A stretch of 64,000 bases of DNA, taken from NCBI GenBank assembly GCA_025454525.1, contig JALOOG010000002.1, positions 30,423 through 94,422 on the forward strand, read 5' to 3'. Shown piece after piece: positions 33,587-42,728 of this stretch; within the stretch, counting starts at the first letter, position 1, and every line of letters begins with the position of its first letter. A model generated the notes under the pieces. It saw only the letters and a list, made by a program, of their open reading frames with translations, did not search any database and was not told the origin of the DNA. Position numbers and translations under genes: made by a program. Source of the stretch: Anaerolineae bacterium. GTDB lineage: Bacteria; Chloroflexota; Anaerolineae; Aggregatilineales; Phototrophicaceae.

Positions 33587-34453
33587 TCAACGTTCATCTC
33601 GGCTTTGTGAGTGCCGTCGCACCAGCGGCTCTAATCGATCCAACAAGGAGCGATAAAAGTAGTTTTTCCCGCGAAACCGCGCAAAGTGACTCTCATATTC
33701 GCTACTACGCACCCGTACCACATCACCCGTTTCCACATGATGAATCACGCGCCCATCCGCTGACATCACCACATCTCCCCGTCCGGTGGTATGCACTTCA
33801 ACCGTAGCGCCTTCGGCCAAGACCAACGGACGATCCAGACTCAAATGAGGTGCGGCCGGCACGATCAAGATGTTTTTTAGCTCTGGCGGCAAGATCGGCC
33901 CGCCACAAGCCAACGCATACGCGGTCGATCCGGTTGCTGTGGCCGTCACCAACGCATCGGCGTAATAGGTGGTCGTCCAATCCCCATCAATGTACGTTTC
34001 CAGTTGCACCATCCGTCCGAACATATTGCCGCTGATCACCACATCATTTAACGCATGATCCGCCGCGATCACCTGCCCATCGCGTACCACCGTGACGTAT
34101 AACATCATGCGCTTTTCTGTCCACCATTGACCCTTTAAGATCCGCGTTTCATGTTCATCCCAGTGATCCGGTGCGCTGATCTCCGTCAAAAAGCCCAATT
34201 GACCCATATTGATCCCCAAGATCGGGATCTTCAAAGGCGCACACACCCGTGCCGCCCGTAACATCGCACCATCACCGCCGATCGCGATCACCAATTCCGT
34301 TTGAGCGACCGCCTCACCCACTTCCTCGAAATTCCATTGCGTAAACACATCCACCGTTAGCTGATGATCGCGTAAGCGTTCAGCGATCCGATTAGCGACT
34401 GGAAACGTTGGTGGGCGTAATGGATGCGCTAAAATCGCTACTCGTGTAATCAA
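33587..34453 (-). CDS. nadK: NAD kinase
   Basis: About 288-aa ATP-NAD kinase that makes NADP+. It has the conserved 'VIAIGGDGAMLRAARVCA' (GGDG loop with the catalytic Asp), 'ILGINMGQLGFLTEI', 'HALNDVVISG' (NDxxI), 'DALVTATATGSTAYALACGGP' and a C-terminal 'VMSADGRVIHHVETGD'. The TTG at 34453 is preferred to the GTG at 34465 because GAGG lies six bases before it; either gives a normal length. Confidence 0.9.
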   Translation of the reverse strand: MITRVAILAHPLRPPTFPVANRIAERLRDHQLTVDVFTQWNFEEVGEAVAQTELVIAIGGDGAMLRAARVCAPLKIPILGINMGQLGFLTEISAPDHWDEHETRILKGQWWTEKRMMLYVTVVRDGQVIAADHALNDVVISGNMFGRMVQLETYIDGDWTTTYYADALVTATATGSTAYALACGGPILPPELKNILIVPAAPHLSLDRPLVLAEGATVEVHTTGRGDVVMSADGRVIHHVETGDVVRVRSSEYESHFARFRGKNYFYRSLLDRLEPLVRRHSQSRDER

Positions 34454-34595
34454 GCATCGCCTCACTTTGGCTTAACAGGGGAAAGGTGAGGGAAAAGCCC
34501 CTTACATCTCGGACATCCCCTGTGTGCTGATTGTAGACTCAATAACATGAGTCTTCAAATCCGAGTCATGCCCTGCGTGTTCAGATGTCACTTCC

Positions 34596-34625
34596 ATTTT
34601 AGCACATCCGTTCAAATTTCCGCAA
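34596..34625 (-). promoter_or_regulatory. possible nadK promoter
   Basis: Minus-strand TTGCGG (34625-34620), an 18-bp spacer and TAAAAT (34601-34596), about 140 bp before the nadK start. Confidence 0.3.
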
Positions 34626-34690
34626 TTGTTTTGTGATCCTCAACTGTCCCCTACCAAGGCAGTTCTAGGTGGGAAAGTTTGAAAAAAGGG

Positions 34691-34780
34691 TTCAGAAAAA
34701 TATCCTACCCATGGAGACGGATCAGCCCACCCCATGCATGGGTGAGGGCTAGGGTGGGGTTGGGCGCAAGAAACTTTCCT
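34691..34780 (+). repeat. dispersed palindromic repeat, copy A (short form)
   Basis: CAGAAAAATATCCTACCCATGGAGACGGATCAGCCC-type opening, then the palindrome CCCCATGCATGGGtGAGGG, GCTAGGGTGGGGTTGGGCGC and an end in AACTTTCCT. It lacks the 27-bp middle segment present in copies B and C. The 640-bp gap 34454-35094 holds these repeats and no gene. Confidence 0.8.
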
Positions 34781-34812
34781 AAGAATGCTTCGGTTCGTTC
34801 TTCTTGTATGTT

Positions 34813-34932
34813 CTCAGTAACCTCAGAAAAATACCCTACCCATGGAGACGGATCAGCCCACCCCCCGCGGGCCAGTTCCCTCCCCATGCATGAGTGAGGG
34901 CTAGGGTGGGGTTGGGCGCAAGAAGCTTTCCT
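34813..34932 (+). repeat. dispersed palindromic repeat, copy B (long form)
   Basis: It opens CTCAGTAACCTCAGAAAAAT, contains CATGGAGACGGATCAGCCCA, a GC-rich insert with GCCAGTTCCCTCCCC, then CATGCATGAGTGAGGG, CTAGGGTGGGGTTGGGCGCA and GCTTTCCT. Same orientation as copy A, 32 bp away. Confidence 0.8.
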
Positions 34933-35047
34933 GTACCTAATTCTATGTTCTCACTATCCCCTTGACAACCTTACCTAGGTGGATCGGTCTGCATGGGGAG
35001 GATAATTTTCTCAGATTACACAGCATCGATCGCGATGTCGGATCAAG

Positions 35048-35079
35048 TCGGTGATGCGATCATCGCATCGCACCACCGA
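35048..35079 (-). terminator. compound hairpin downstream of hisG
   Basis: An outer stem TCGGTG (35048-35053) / CACCGA (35074-35079) encloses the perfect palindrome GATGCGAT-C-ATCGCATC (35053-35069). It follows the hisG stop by 16 nt but has no T-run. Confidence 0.35.
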
Positions 35080-35094
35080 TTAAAGCCACACGGA

Positions 35095-36114
35095 CTAATA
35101 GATCTCTGATTTTCGCTCTAGACTCTTCTGCAATCGCTCAAAAGTCTCCGATTGCGCGCTAAAGATGTAACTGGGTTGCAATACCGCGATGTCGGTTGCG
35201 CCGATCTTGCGGAGCTTTTCCATCGCAGCTAACAGATCTCCCTTGGGAATGGTGATATTGATCGAATACCACCCGCCGCTTTTATCCTTTTTCGGGTGGA
35301 TCTCGGTGATGCCGGGGCCGATCAAGCCACTCAACTGTTCATCGCCGATCAACAGCGCGCCGACCTGTTGAGCCGAATCGCCCTGAATATTCACCGTTAA
35401 CGAGACAAACCGCCGCGAATTGAGATGCGCTTCGATCAATTCCACAATATTTTTCGTCAACTGCAATTTATCGCGATCTTGGTTCAAACGTTGACGATTG
35501 CCGATCAAACACGCATCTGACTTGAGGATCACACCGCCTTCAAACACCTTGAGGCGATTCTCTTTCAGAGTCGTCCCAGTGGCCGAAATATCGGCGATCA
35601 TGTCCGCATAGCCCATGGTAGGGGCGGCTTCTAATGCGCCTTCGGCGTTCACGAGGCTAAAATGGGTGATACCTTTGTCGTATAACCATTCACGGGTGAG
35701 GTTGCGATACTTGGTGGCAATGCGAATCTCACGGCCTTTTTCCTTGTAAGCCAACGTTAAATCGGCCAGATCGGTCAACGATGAGACATCGATCCACGAG
35801 TCCGGCACCGCCAACACCAACTCACACTCCCCATAACGCAAGTGATCGATCACGATCACCTCATCGGATTCATCCTCATGTTCACGCATCACATCGTACC
35901 CAGTGATCCCAAGATCAACGCTGCCGTCATTTACCTTGCGAAACACATCCACCGGACGCTGAAACACCACCTCGATCCCCTTGATCGCGGGGATGATCGC
36001 GGTGTATTGGCGTTCATTCGGTTTATACACTTTGAGGCCGGCGTTAGCCAAAAAACCCATTGACTCATCCCCTAGCGCGCCTTTGCTAGGCAGGGCCAAA
36101 CGTAATTTAGACAT
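35095..36114 (-). CDS. hisG: ATP phosphoribosyltransferase
   Basis: 339-aa first enzyme of histidine biosynthesis. 'LRLALPSKGALGDESMGFLANAGLKVY', 'DLGITGYDVM', 'TKYRNLTREWLYDKGI', 'EGALEAAPTMGYADMIADISATGTTLKENRLKV' (the PRPP-binding loop) and a C-terminal ACT-like regulatory domain (about 245-325) mark the long, self-regulated form, slightly longer than usual. The ATG at 36114 has GGAGG upstream and overlaps the end of the HisRS-like gene by 8 nt. Confidence 0.93.
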   Translation of the reverse strand: MSKLRLALPSKGALGDESMGFLANAGLKVYKPNERQYTAIIPAIKGIEVVFQRPVDVFRKVNDGSVDLGITGYDVMREHEDESDEVIVIDHLRYGECELVLAVPDSWIDVSSLTDLADLTLAYKEKGREIRIATKYRNLTREWLYDKGITHFSLVNAEGALEAAPTMGYADMIADISATGTTLKENRLKVFEGGVILKSDACLIGNRQRLNQDRDKLQLTKNIVELIEAHLNSRRFVSLTVNIQGDSAQQVGALLIGDEQLSGLIGPGITEIHPKKDKSGGWYSINITIPKGDLLAAMEKLRKIGATDIAVLQPSYIFSAQSETFERLQKSLERKSEIY

Positions 36115-37666
36115 TAACCGCCTCCTTAATGTGACGAATGGCCGTGGTAAGATCGCATAAGGACTCGGTGCGTGTCCCCATTTCACGCAAGCGCACTTGA
36201 TCCGCGGCGCGCTCTTGCGATCCGAGGATCAACACATAGGGAATCCCCCGTCGATCGGCGTATTGTAGCGACGATTTAAGCGATCGTTCGCGGATCGTCA
36301 TTTCGACTCGGAGCGCTTGATCGCGGAGTTGTTGCGCGATCCTGATCGAATCGCTCAATTCTTCACCTTCCAACGGGATCACCAATACTTGGGGGATGAA
36401 GTCCGCCGTTTTGAGGTGTTGTTCTGCTTCTAACGCCAGATAAAGGCGTTCGAGTCCATAGGCGAATCCGGTAGCGGGGGTTTTCGGGCCGCCTAGTGTG
36501 TGGATCAAATCATCGTAGCGTCCGCCGCCGCATAATTGACCGGCCTCGCTTTTGCCCGTGTGATAGATCTCAAACATCGCCCCCGTGTAATATTGCAATC
36601 CCCGGCTTAGCCCTAAATCAAGGGTGAGCTTTGTTTGATCAAGGCCATAAGCGCGCAAAACTTGGATCAATTGTGCGATCTGTTCCAACGGCGCACGGCT
36701 AAGCTCATAGGCTTCGGCGAGTCGTTCGGCCTCACGTAAAACCGTTTCGGCCGTGCCGTTTAGTTGGCTAAGATCGTGCATAAATTGGATCGCTTTGTTC
36801 AGGCGGGGGATCTGTTCATCGCGGCGGATCTTCGAGAGCAAGCGATCAACGATCTCGTTTTCGTCCCGATTGCTGTCTAGGGTGATGTTCAAACTGAACA
36901 GGAAATCGATCACCGCTTGTCGTGCTTCACTCTCATCCATGTGTTTGAGCAGATCGATCAGCTTTTGGCTACGATTTTCGTTGAGGGTGTTCTCGGTAAA
37001 CGGAGCGCTGTCATCGCTGGAACGTTGAAACATCGGATAGATCGTGTGAATGCGATCTAATAACTCTGATAAGCCTTGACCTTGCTTACGCAACAATTCC
37101 ATGTTGAAGATCAAAAAGCTACGGAGTTGACCTTCTAAACCAATGTGATTGAGAAATTCAGTCAAAATCCCGATATGACCCATGACCAATTGATACTGTT
37201 GGATTCCGATCCGGTCTAATCCGGTACAAGCAAGGTGCATGATTTCACCTTCGGCCAACGCGCCGGATGCGCCGATCAATTCGACTCCCACTTGGGTAAA
37301 TTGACGATAACGGGCGCGTTGGGGTTTTTCATAGCGAAAGACCGATCCGGCATAACATAAACGGGTGGGCATTGGCTCATCATAGAGTTGATCCAGATAA
37401 GCGCGGATGATCGAGGCAGTCATTTCCGGCCGCAAACACAAGCGGCGATTCCGATATTGAAAATCATACATCCGGGCGATAATGTCCTCACCCGACTTGC
37501 GTAGATACAGTTCACTGTGTTCTAAAATCGGAGACGCTAAGGGCGCATAGCCATATTGATAAAAATGGGAGAGTAATTGTTGTTCAATGTGTTGGCGCGC
37601 CCCATATTCTCGCGACAACACATCGCTTACGCCTTTGACGCGCTGAATTTTATGAAAAGTAGACAT
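36107..37666 (-). CDS. histidyl-tRNA synthetase-like protein
   Basis: 519-aa class II synthetase homologue. Motif 2 'FRYEKPQRARYRQFTQVGVE', the HisRS-specific 'LSRGLQYYTGAMFEIY' and 'CGGGRYDDLI', motif 3 'GFAYGLERLYLAL' and a C-terminal anticodon-binding-like domain (about residues 415-510) are present. An insertion of about 100 residues (about 225-330) makes it longer than the usual 420. It is translationally coupled to hisG, the context typical of the regulatory subunit HisZ. However, HisZ lacks the anticodon domain and partners short HisG, whereas hisG here is long. Best call: a true or moonlighting HisRS (hisS). ATG 37666 is preferred over the upstream TTG. Confidence 0.8.
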   Translation of the reverse strand: MSTFHKIQRVKGVSDVLSREYGARQHIEQQLLSHFYQYGYAPLASPILEHSELYLRKSGEDIIARMYDFQYRNRRLCLRPEMTASIIRAYLDQLYDEPMPTRLCYAGSVFRYEKPQRARYRQFTQVGVELIGASGALAEGEIMHLACTGLDRIGIQQYQLVMGHIGILTEFLNHIGLEGQLRSFLIFNMELLRKQGQGLSELLDRIHTIYPMFQRSSDDSAPFTENTLNENRSQKLIDLLKHMDESEARQAVIDFLFSLNITLDSNRDENEIVDRLLSKIRRDEQIPRLNKAIQFMHDLSQLNGTAETVLREAERLAEAYELSRAPLEQIAQLIQVLRAYGLDQTKLTLDLGLSRGLQYYTGAMFEIYHTGKSEAGQLCGGGRYDDLIHTLGGPKTPATGFAYGLERLYLALEAEQHLKTADFIPQVLVIPLEGEELSDSIRIAQQLRDQALRVEMTIRERSLKSSLQYADRRGIPYVLILGSQERAADQVRLREMGTRTESLCDLTTAIRHIKEAVNV

Positions 37667-37728
37667 CAAGTTTCCGTTCGTCGTGGATTATCCTACCACG
37701 CGATCTTAAAAGATCTTACGGTTAAAAT

Positions 37729-37965
37729 TCAAGTGAGCGTCTTACCCGTGATTTTTTGGCAATAATCCAAAATGCCTTGATAGGCCTTGGGATCTAATTG
37801 TTGTTGCACCGTATAGACTTTGCCGTCAATGATAAACCCAACGCTGCCTTGATTTTGGATAGCAAAGCCGGTGGCGCGTTCTAAGTCCACAATCAACGCT
37901 TGAAACAAGGTGAATTGTGCGCCGACTTCGATATTCGGACGTGTGATCTTGACCCATGCGGGCAT
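37729..37965 (-). CDS. small protein of unknown function
   Basis: 78-aa soluble protein opening 'MPAWVKITRPNIEVGAQFTL' and containing 'SVGFIIDGKVYTVQQQLDPKAYQGILDYCQKITG'. I do not recognise the family. The initiation signal is convincing: AGGAG eight bases before the ATG at 37965. It is the gene before the HisRS-like/hisG pair on the same strand, 62 nt away, and may be in that transcript. Confidence 0.55.
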   Translation of the reverse strand: MPAWVKITRPNIEVGAQFTLFQALIVDLERATGFAIQNQGSVGFIIDGKVYTVQQQLDPKAYQGILDYCQKITGKTLT

Positions 37966-38076
37966 AGTAGGAACTCCTGTTCGTTTCAACTGGGATAGGG
38001 TGATGATAAACGATCTTTTCCGGTTTTCAAAAGACGCGGGCCGATCACATCAAGGGTTATGTTTATCAAACACACT

Positions 38077-38121
38077 TGTGACAATTGTCACTAATGCCTT
38101 ACTCACTCGCTCTGCTATAGT
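38077..38121 (+). promoter_or_regulatory. CRP/FNR-like palindrome and promoter of pckG
   Basis: TGTGA-CAATTG-TCACT (38077-38092) contains the perfect 14-bp palindrome GTGACAATTGTCAC. The hexamer TATAGT at 38116-38121 has no good -35; with a start near 38128 the palindrome is centred at about -43, where class II activators bind. The roughly 195-nt leader that would follow contains a small GGCG-aatc-CGCC hairpin and no ORF. Confidence 0.55.
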
Positions 38122-38322
38122 AGGGTCGTATAGCGGGTAGGTGAGATTTAACCAGTCCAACCAAGTTCAAACCTACACAAATTGCACAATATCTTAAGCC
38201 TTGCATTCAATCTTGTGGTATCTTTTGCGGGGCATGGGAAGGCGAATCCGCCCCTCTGATATTGGGCGCTGTACAGTCAACATGAATACTCACAGTATCC
38301 TGATCAAAGGAGAACAAATCAC

Positions 38323-40200
38323 ATGCAATACGCCACCGATGTACTTAAGAGGAGAGAAGTGAAGATGGACTATCCAGCTTATGTGAAACATCCTAAGTTG
38401 CTGGCATGGATTGAAGATATGGTTGCGCTCTGTAAACCAGACTCGGTTTATTGGTGCGACGGTTCACAAGAAGAATACGATGAATTATGCGAGAAATTGG
38501 TTGAGGCTGGCACGTTTATCCGCCTAAACCCGGAACTGCGCCCAAACAGTTTCCTCGCCCGCTCTGATCCGACCGATGTGGCGCGCATGGAAGATCGCAC
38601 CTTCATTTGTAGCATCAGTAAGCGCGATGCTGGCCCAACCAACAACTGGGTTAACCCGCGTGAAATGAAAAAGACGCTCTATGAATTGTTTGACGGGTGT
38701 ATGCGCGGCCGCACGATGTACGTGATCCCATTCAGCATGGGGCCGTTGGGGTCGCACATTTCGTATATCGGCGTGGAACTTTCGGACTCGCCGTATGTAG
38801 CAACGAATATGCGGATCATGACCCGTATGGGCAAAGCGGTCTACGATGTCCTCGGCACTGATGGCCAATTTGTCCCCTGTATCCACACGGTCGGGATGCC
38901 CTTAGAACCCGGTCAACAAGATGTCTCTTGGCCTTGCCAAAAAGAGAGCAGCAACAAATACATCGTCCACTTCCCCGAAGAACGGTCCATCTGGTCATAC
39001 GGGAGTGGCTATGGGGGTAACGCGCTGTTAGGTAAAAAGTGTTTTGCCTTGCGGATCGCCTCCAAGATCGCTCATGATGAAGGTTGGTTAGCGGAACACA
39101 TGCTGATTATGGGCGTGGAATCGCCCGAAGGCGAAAAGACCTATGTGGCGGCGGCCTTCCCTAGCGCTTGTGGTAAGACCAATTTTGCCATGTTGATCCC
39201 GCCGGCCGCCTTTGACGGTTGGAAAGTGACCACCGTAGGCGATGACATTGCGTGGATCAAACCCGGATCAGACGGTAAACTTTACGCGGTGAATCCAGAA
39301 GCCGGTTTCTTTGGTGTTGCGCCAGGCACAAACTACAAAACCAACCCGAACGCAATGGACACGATCGCCAAAAACACGATCTTCACCAACGTCGGGCTTA
39401 CTCCAGAAGGCGATGTCTGGTGGGAAGGCATGACCGATACCCCCCCAGCCAGCTTGATCGATTGGCAAGGTCAACCGTGGCAACCCGGCACCGATCGCAA
39501 GGCCGCCCATCCAAACGCCCGCTTCACCGCGCCGGCCAGCCAATGCCCCTCGATCGACTCCGAATGGGAAAACCCGCAAGGTGTGCCGATCAGCGCGTTT
39601 ATCTTCGGCGGTCGTCGTAACTCGGTGGTGCCATTGGTGATGCACGCCTTTAACTGGGCGTATGGGGTTTACTTTGCAGCGACCTTAGGCTCAGAGATGA
39701 CCGCCGCGGCCGCAGGGAAATTGGGCGAAGTCCGGCGCGATCCGTTTGCAATGCTCCCCTTCGCGGGTTATCACATGGCCGATTACATCAATCACTGGCT
39801 GCAATTCGGGCGTTATATCTCGAATCCGCCGCGGATCTTCATCGTCAACTGGTTCCGTAAAGATGAAAACGGCAAGTTCCTGTGGCCCGGTTTCGGTGAA
39901 AACATGCGCGTTTTGAAGTGGATCGTGGAACGCGCCCGCACCCGCGCCGCCGGCCGTGAAGTAGCCTTGGGTCGCGTCCCCTCGTATGAGGATATGGACT
40001 GGACTGGTCTGAACTTCACCCAAGAAGATTTTAATAAGGTGATGACGATCGACAAAGAAGCGTGGAAAAACGAGATCCTCTCGCACGAAGAATTGTTCAT
40101 CAAACTCTACGATCGCTTGCCGAAAGAAGTGGTAGCGGTGCGCGAACTCCTGCTCTCCAGCTTGTGGAGTGAGCCGGAATGGATGGATCGTCACGAATAA
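38323..40200 (+). CDS. pckG: phosphoenolpyruvate carboxykinase (GTP)
   Basis: 625-aa (or 611-aa) gluconeogenic enzyme converting oxaloacetate and GTP to PEP and CO2. '[13 protein letters not shown]', the P-loop with hyper-reactive Cys '[15 protein letters not shown]' (about residues 276-290), 'GDDIAWI', and '[14 protein letters not shown]' are all diagnostic of the GTP family. Two starts have good ribosome sites: ATG 38323 (AAGGAG 11 nt upstream) and ATG 38365 (GAGGAG upstream), the second matching the usual N terminus of the family. Monocistronic. Confidence 0.95.
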   Translation: MQYATDVLKRREVKMDYPAYVKHPKLLAWIEDMVALCKPDSVYWCDGSQEEYDELCEKLVEAGTFIRLNPELRPNSFLARSDPTDVARMEDRTFICSISKRDAGPTNNWVNPREMKKTLYELFDGCMRGRTMYVIPFSMGPLGSHISYIGVELSDSPYVATNMRIMTRMGKAVYDVLGTDGQFVPCIHTVGMPLEPGQQDVSWPCQKESSNKYIVHFPEERSIWSYGSGYGGNALLGKKCFALRIASKIAHDEGWLAEHMLIMGVESPEGEKTYVAAAFPSACGKTNFAMLIPPAAFDGWKVTTVGDDIAWIKPGSDGKLYAVNPEAGFFGVAPGTNYKTNPNAMDTIAKNTIFTNVGLTPEGDVWWEGMTDTPPASLIDWQGQPWQPGTDRKAAHPNARFTAPASQCPSIDSEWENPQGVPISAFIFGGRRNSVVPLVMHAFNWAYGVYFAATLGSEMTAAAAGKLGEVRRDPFAMLPFAGYHMADYINHWLQFGRYISNPPRIFIVNWFRKDENGKFLWPGFGENMRVLKWIVERARTRAAGREVALGRVPSYEDMDWTGLNFTQEDFNKVMTIDKEAWKNEILSHEELFIKLYDRLPKEVVAVRELLLSSLWSEPEWMDRHE

Positions 40201-40221
40201 ATCGACCTAACAGAGCAAGCC

Positions 40222-40253
40222 ATAGGGTGATCAACAGGATCACCCTATTTTTT
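40222..40253 (+). terminator. terminator of pckG
   Basis: ATAGGGTGATC (40222-40232) and GATCACCCTAT (40238-40248), followed by TTTTTT. The T-run touches the stop codon of the convergent gene. Confidence 0.88.
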
Positions 40254-41271
40254 ATTCCCCAAAGCGGATCACATCCAAGGCAAATGGCAATTGCGGACTA
40301 ACTCCCGGCACCACCAGCGAGATCGAGTCAAAATTGGTCACGATCAAGCGCCCGTCGGGTGCAATCGCCACATCGCTTGATCCGCGAAAATTACCCGCGA
40401 TGTAGACCATTTGCCCATCCCGAAACGTCACAATCCCGTTTTGATCTAAAGCCGCAACGTAAACTTGACCGTTCGGGGTGACGGTGATCCCGTCAAAAAA
40501 CGGCAAGTTCACCGTATCACTATATTGATAAAACACGGTGGTTTCCCCATTATCGACTCCCACGCGATAGATGATCTGACTTTCGGAGTCGGTGATCAAG
40601 ATCGTATTGCTGGTCGGATCAAAAGCGAGTCCGGTGGGGCTACCATCGATCGGTTCAGCAGGCGGACTCCACCAGAGCGCGCCGTTTTGCCCGTCTGCTG
40701 ACCAACGCCACACCTCCCGCCGGCCGCGATCGGTGACATACAATTGACCGGCCGCATCTAAGGTGAGATCATCGGGTGAGATAAACCCAGTCGCATCATT
40801 GATCGCGGCATATTCTCGCAACGCGCCGTCGGGGGATAATTGCCAGATCAACCCACCACTGGCGCGATAATCCGGATTGACGCGATCTAAAATGTAGAGT
40901 GTGCCGTCAGGTGCGGCGGTTAACCCGGTGATCGATCCAAGACGTTCGCGGGTGTTCGGGACTTCTTGAATCGTTTGACCGTCCGCGCTGATCTGCCAGA
41001 TCGTCCCTGTGGCATAACTGCCCGTGTAGACCGTGCCGTCAGGGCTGATCGCTACCGCAGCTGGATAGGCATCGCTGTCGGGTAATGAGGCAAATTCCCG
41101 CACTTCAACACCGCTTTCGAGTCCGACAGCGGTCACTCGTTGCGCGTTATTGATGCTCAATAGGATTAGAAACACGGTGATTCCGGCGATCAATAGCAAC
41201 CCGCCGATCATCAACAAAAAGAAGATCAGGATACGTTGACCCGTCCCCAAGTATTGTAAACGCCTTAACAT
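40252..41271 (-). CDS. membrane-anchored NHL/SMP-30-type beta-propeller
   Basis: 339-aa protein: an N-terminal transmembrane helix (about residues 13-37) and an extracytoplasmic six-bladed propeller (about 55-335). Recurrent 'AISPDGTVYTG', 'AAPDGTLYILDR', 'LDAAGQLYVTDRG', 'FDPTSNTILITDSES' and 'VTPNGQVYVAALDQNG' units are typical of SMP-30/gluconolactonase/NHL repeats. It could be a lactonase or purely a binding scaffold; catalytic metal ligands cannot be settled by eye. Confidence 0.75.
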   Translation of the reverse strand: MLRRLQYLGTGQRILIFFLLMIGGLLLIAGITVFLILLSINNAQRVTAVGLESGVEVREFASLPDSDAYPAAVAISPDGTVYTGSYATGTIWQISADGQTIQEVPNTRERLGSITGLTAAPDGTLYILDRVNPDYRASGGLIWQLSPDGALREYAAINDATGFISPDDLTLDAAGQLYVTDRGRREVWRWSADGQNGALWWSPPAEPIDGSPTGLAFDPTSNTILITDSESQIIYRVGVDNGETTVFYQYSDTVNLPFFDGITVTPNGQVYVAALDQNGIVTFRDGQMVYIAGNFRGSSDVAIAPDGRLIVTNFDSISLVVPGVSPQLPFALDVIRFGE

Positions 41272-41438
41272 AAGCTTTCCTAACGGTAAACCTGAAAGTT
41301 GAGGCTTGAACTATAACGTGATTTGATGAATAGGGCTTAAGAAGGCGCTTCACCCCGTCATGGACGGGATGAAGTCGAAAAAACGAGGGCAGGAACTAGA
41401 GACCGGTTAACGTGAAACGGCCGTCGGTTTCGTTACGG

Positions 41439-41559
41439 CTCAGTAACCTCAGAAAAATATCCCATCCATGGAGACGGATCAGCCCATGCCACGCACGCCA
41501 GTTCCCTCCCCATGCATGGGTGAGGGCTAGGGTGGGGTTGGACAGGAGAGACTTTCCTG
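41439..41559 (+). repeat. dispersed palindromic repeat, copy C (long form)
   Basis: It opens CTCAGTAACCTCAGAAAAAT, shares GGAGACGGATCAGCCCA, GCCAGTTCCCTCCCC, CATGCATGGGTGAGGG and CTAGGGTGGGGTTGG with copy B, and ends GACTTTCCT. It lies alone in the 337-bp gap 41272-41608. Confidence 0.8.
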
Positions 41560-41608
41560 AGATGACTTCTGTGAATAGATCATCTACAACCTATTCACAG
41601 ATCCAATC

Positions 41609-41992
41609 TTAATCGGGGACTGCTTGTTGGGCCACAAACGCCTGATAGCTAACCAAACCGCGTTGAGTCAGGTCATCCAACTCCGCGAATAAGGCCGCGT
41701 CAACCTTCTTGAAGTTAAAACACGATTTGCCTTGCATCTTCTTTTTGAGCGCTTCAGATGTCCCTTCTAAAAGACTTGGATCGGCATACACCGGAATTAA
41801 ATGATAACTCACATAATTCTTTTTGATCTCCACACCGCCCAACCACAGGTCTTTTTTAATTTGCGGGATCGGGGGTAACGCCAAGTAATATTTTCCGGGG
41901 TGATCCTCTAACACCACACATTCCGGCGCGATCTTTAACATCAACGCCTTTAACGTTTCAAACACCGCTTGAAATTCGGCCTCGTTGGCCAT
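41609..41992 (-). CDS. conserved small protein, DUF1801-like
   Basis: 127-aa soluble protein. 'KDLWLGGVEIKKNYVSYHLIPVY' and 'SEALKKKMQGKSCFNFKKVD' form a pattern I associate with a widespread bacterial family related to DUF1801/YdhG; its biochemical role is unknown. It has no membrane segment and stands alone between gaps. Confidence 0.6.
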   Translation of the reverse strand: MANEAEFQAVFETLKALMLKIAPECVVLEDHPGKYYLALPPIPQIKKDLWLGGVEIKKNYVSYHLIPVYADPSLLEGTSEALKKKMQGKSCFNFKKVDAALFAELDDLTQRGLVSYQAFVAQQAVPD

Positions 41993-42047
41993 GATCCCTA
42001 CTCCTTTGATCGCGTTGATGATTCAGAGTATAGCACAGATTTTCGGA

Positions 42048-42728
42048 TCAACGGATGACTCGACGGATCAACGCTTGCACCCGCGGATCGGAGTCCTCCC
42101 GATGATCGCGCAAGATCGTCACCGCGCCCATTTGTACCAAAGCCATCGCGGCCGCAAACCGCACCGCATCGATCGGATCACCTATCGCGGCGCTCAAGTA
42201 GGGGAGCGACTCATCCGCCGCGATATTGCCTAAAACCTCGGCGGATCGCTCTCGCATCACCGGACGCACATCGCCTAAAGCAGTGTGTAAATGTGGCAAA
42301 GCGGCCACATCAAACCCGATCAACACGCTATCTAGCATCGTTTGCAGCGAGAGATCTGGGTGATCGAAGCGTGCGATCAACGCCGGAATTGCTTGCGGAT
42401 CGCCGATCTGCCCCAATGCTAACGCGGCCTTGGTGATCACCGTGACATCGGGATCCTCTAAACAGGCGATCAACGCTTCAACGGACTCGGATGCGCCGAT
42501 TTTGCCCAAGACATGCGCCGCATGATGCCGCACTTGCGAGTCCGTATCTCGCAGTAGCGCAATCAACGGCGGGATCGCGATCGCGCCCAAACTGACCAAG
42601 ACAAACGTAAGGTCTTCCCGAAGCATCACATCGGTTTCCACACGCAACCGATCGATCAAATAAGGAAGTTGATCCGAGCGCCCTTTTAGCGCGAGGATCG
42701 CTTGGCTCTGCGTGTTGACATCGCTCAT
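42048..42728 (-). CDS. HEAT-repeat protein
   Basis: 226-aa helical repeat protein with about five HEAT/PBS-lyase-like units of 30-31 residues ('AIPPLIALLRDTDSQVRHHAAHVLGKIGA', 'SVEALIACLEDPDVTVITKAALALGQIGD', 'ESLPYLSAAIGDPIDAVRFAAAMALVQMG'). Such proteins bind partner proteins. The ATG at 42728 overlaps the dusB stop (ATGA), so its translation depends on dusB. Confidence 0.8.
   Translation of the reverse strand: MSDVNTQSQAILALKGRSDQLPYLIDRLRVETDVMLREDLTFVLVSLGAIAIPPLIALLRDTDSQVRHHAAHVLGKIGASESVEALIACLEDPDVTVITKAALALGQIGDPQAIPALIARFDHPDLSLQTMLDSVLIGFDVAALPHLHTALGDVRPVMRERSAEVLGNIAADESLPYLSAAIGDPIDAVRFAAAMALVQMGAVTILRDHREDSDPRVQALIRRVIR

Noticed and set aside
34679..34897. Short frames of 60-72 codons across the 34.7-34.9 kb repeats
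   Set aside because: They consist of repeat sequence and recur wherever the repeat occurs; no initiation signals.
36107..37666. Assignment as HisZ
   Set aside because: The anticodon-binding-like domain and HisRS motifs are retained, and HisG here is the long form, which normally does not use HisZ.
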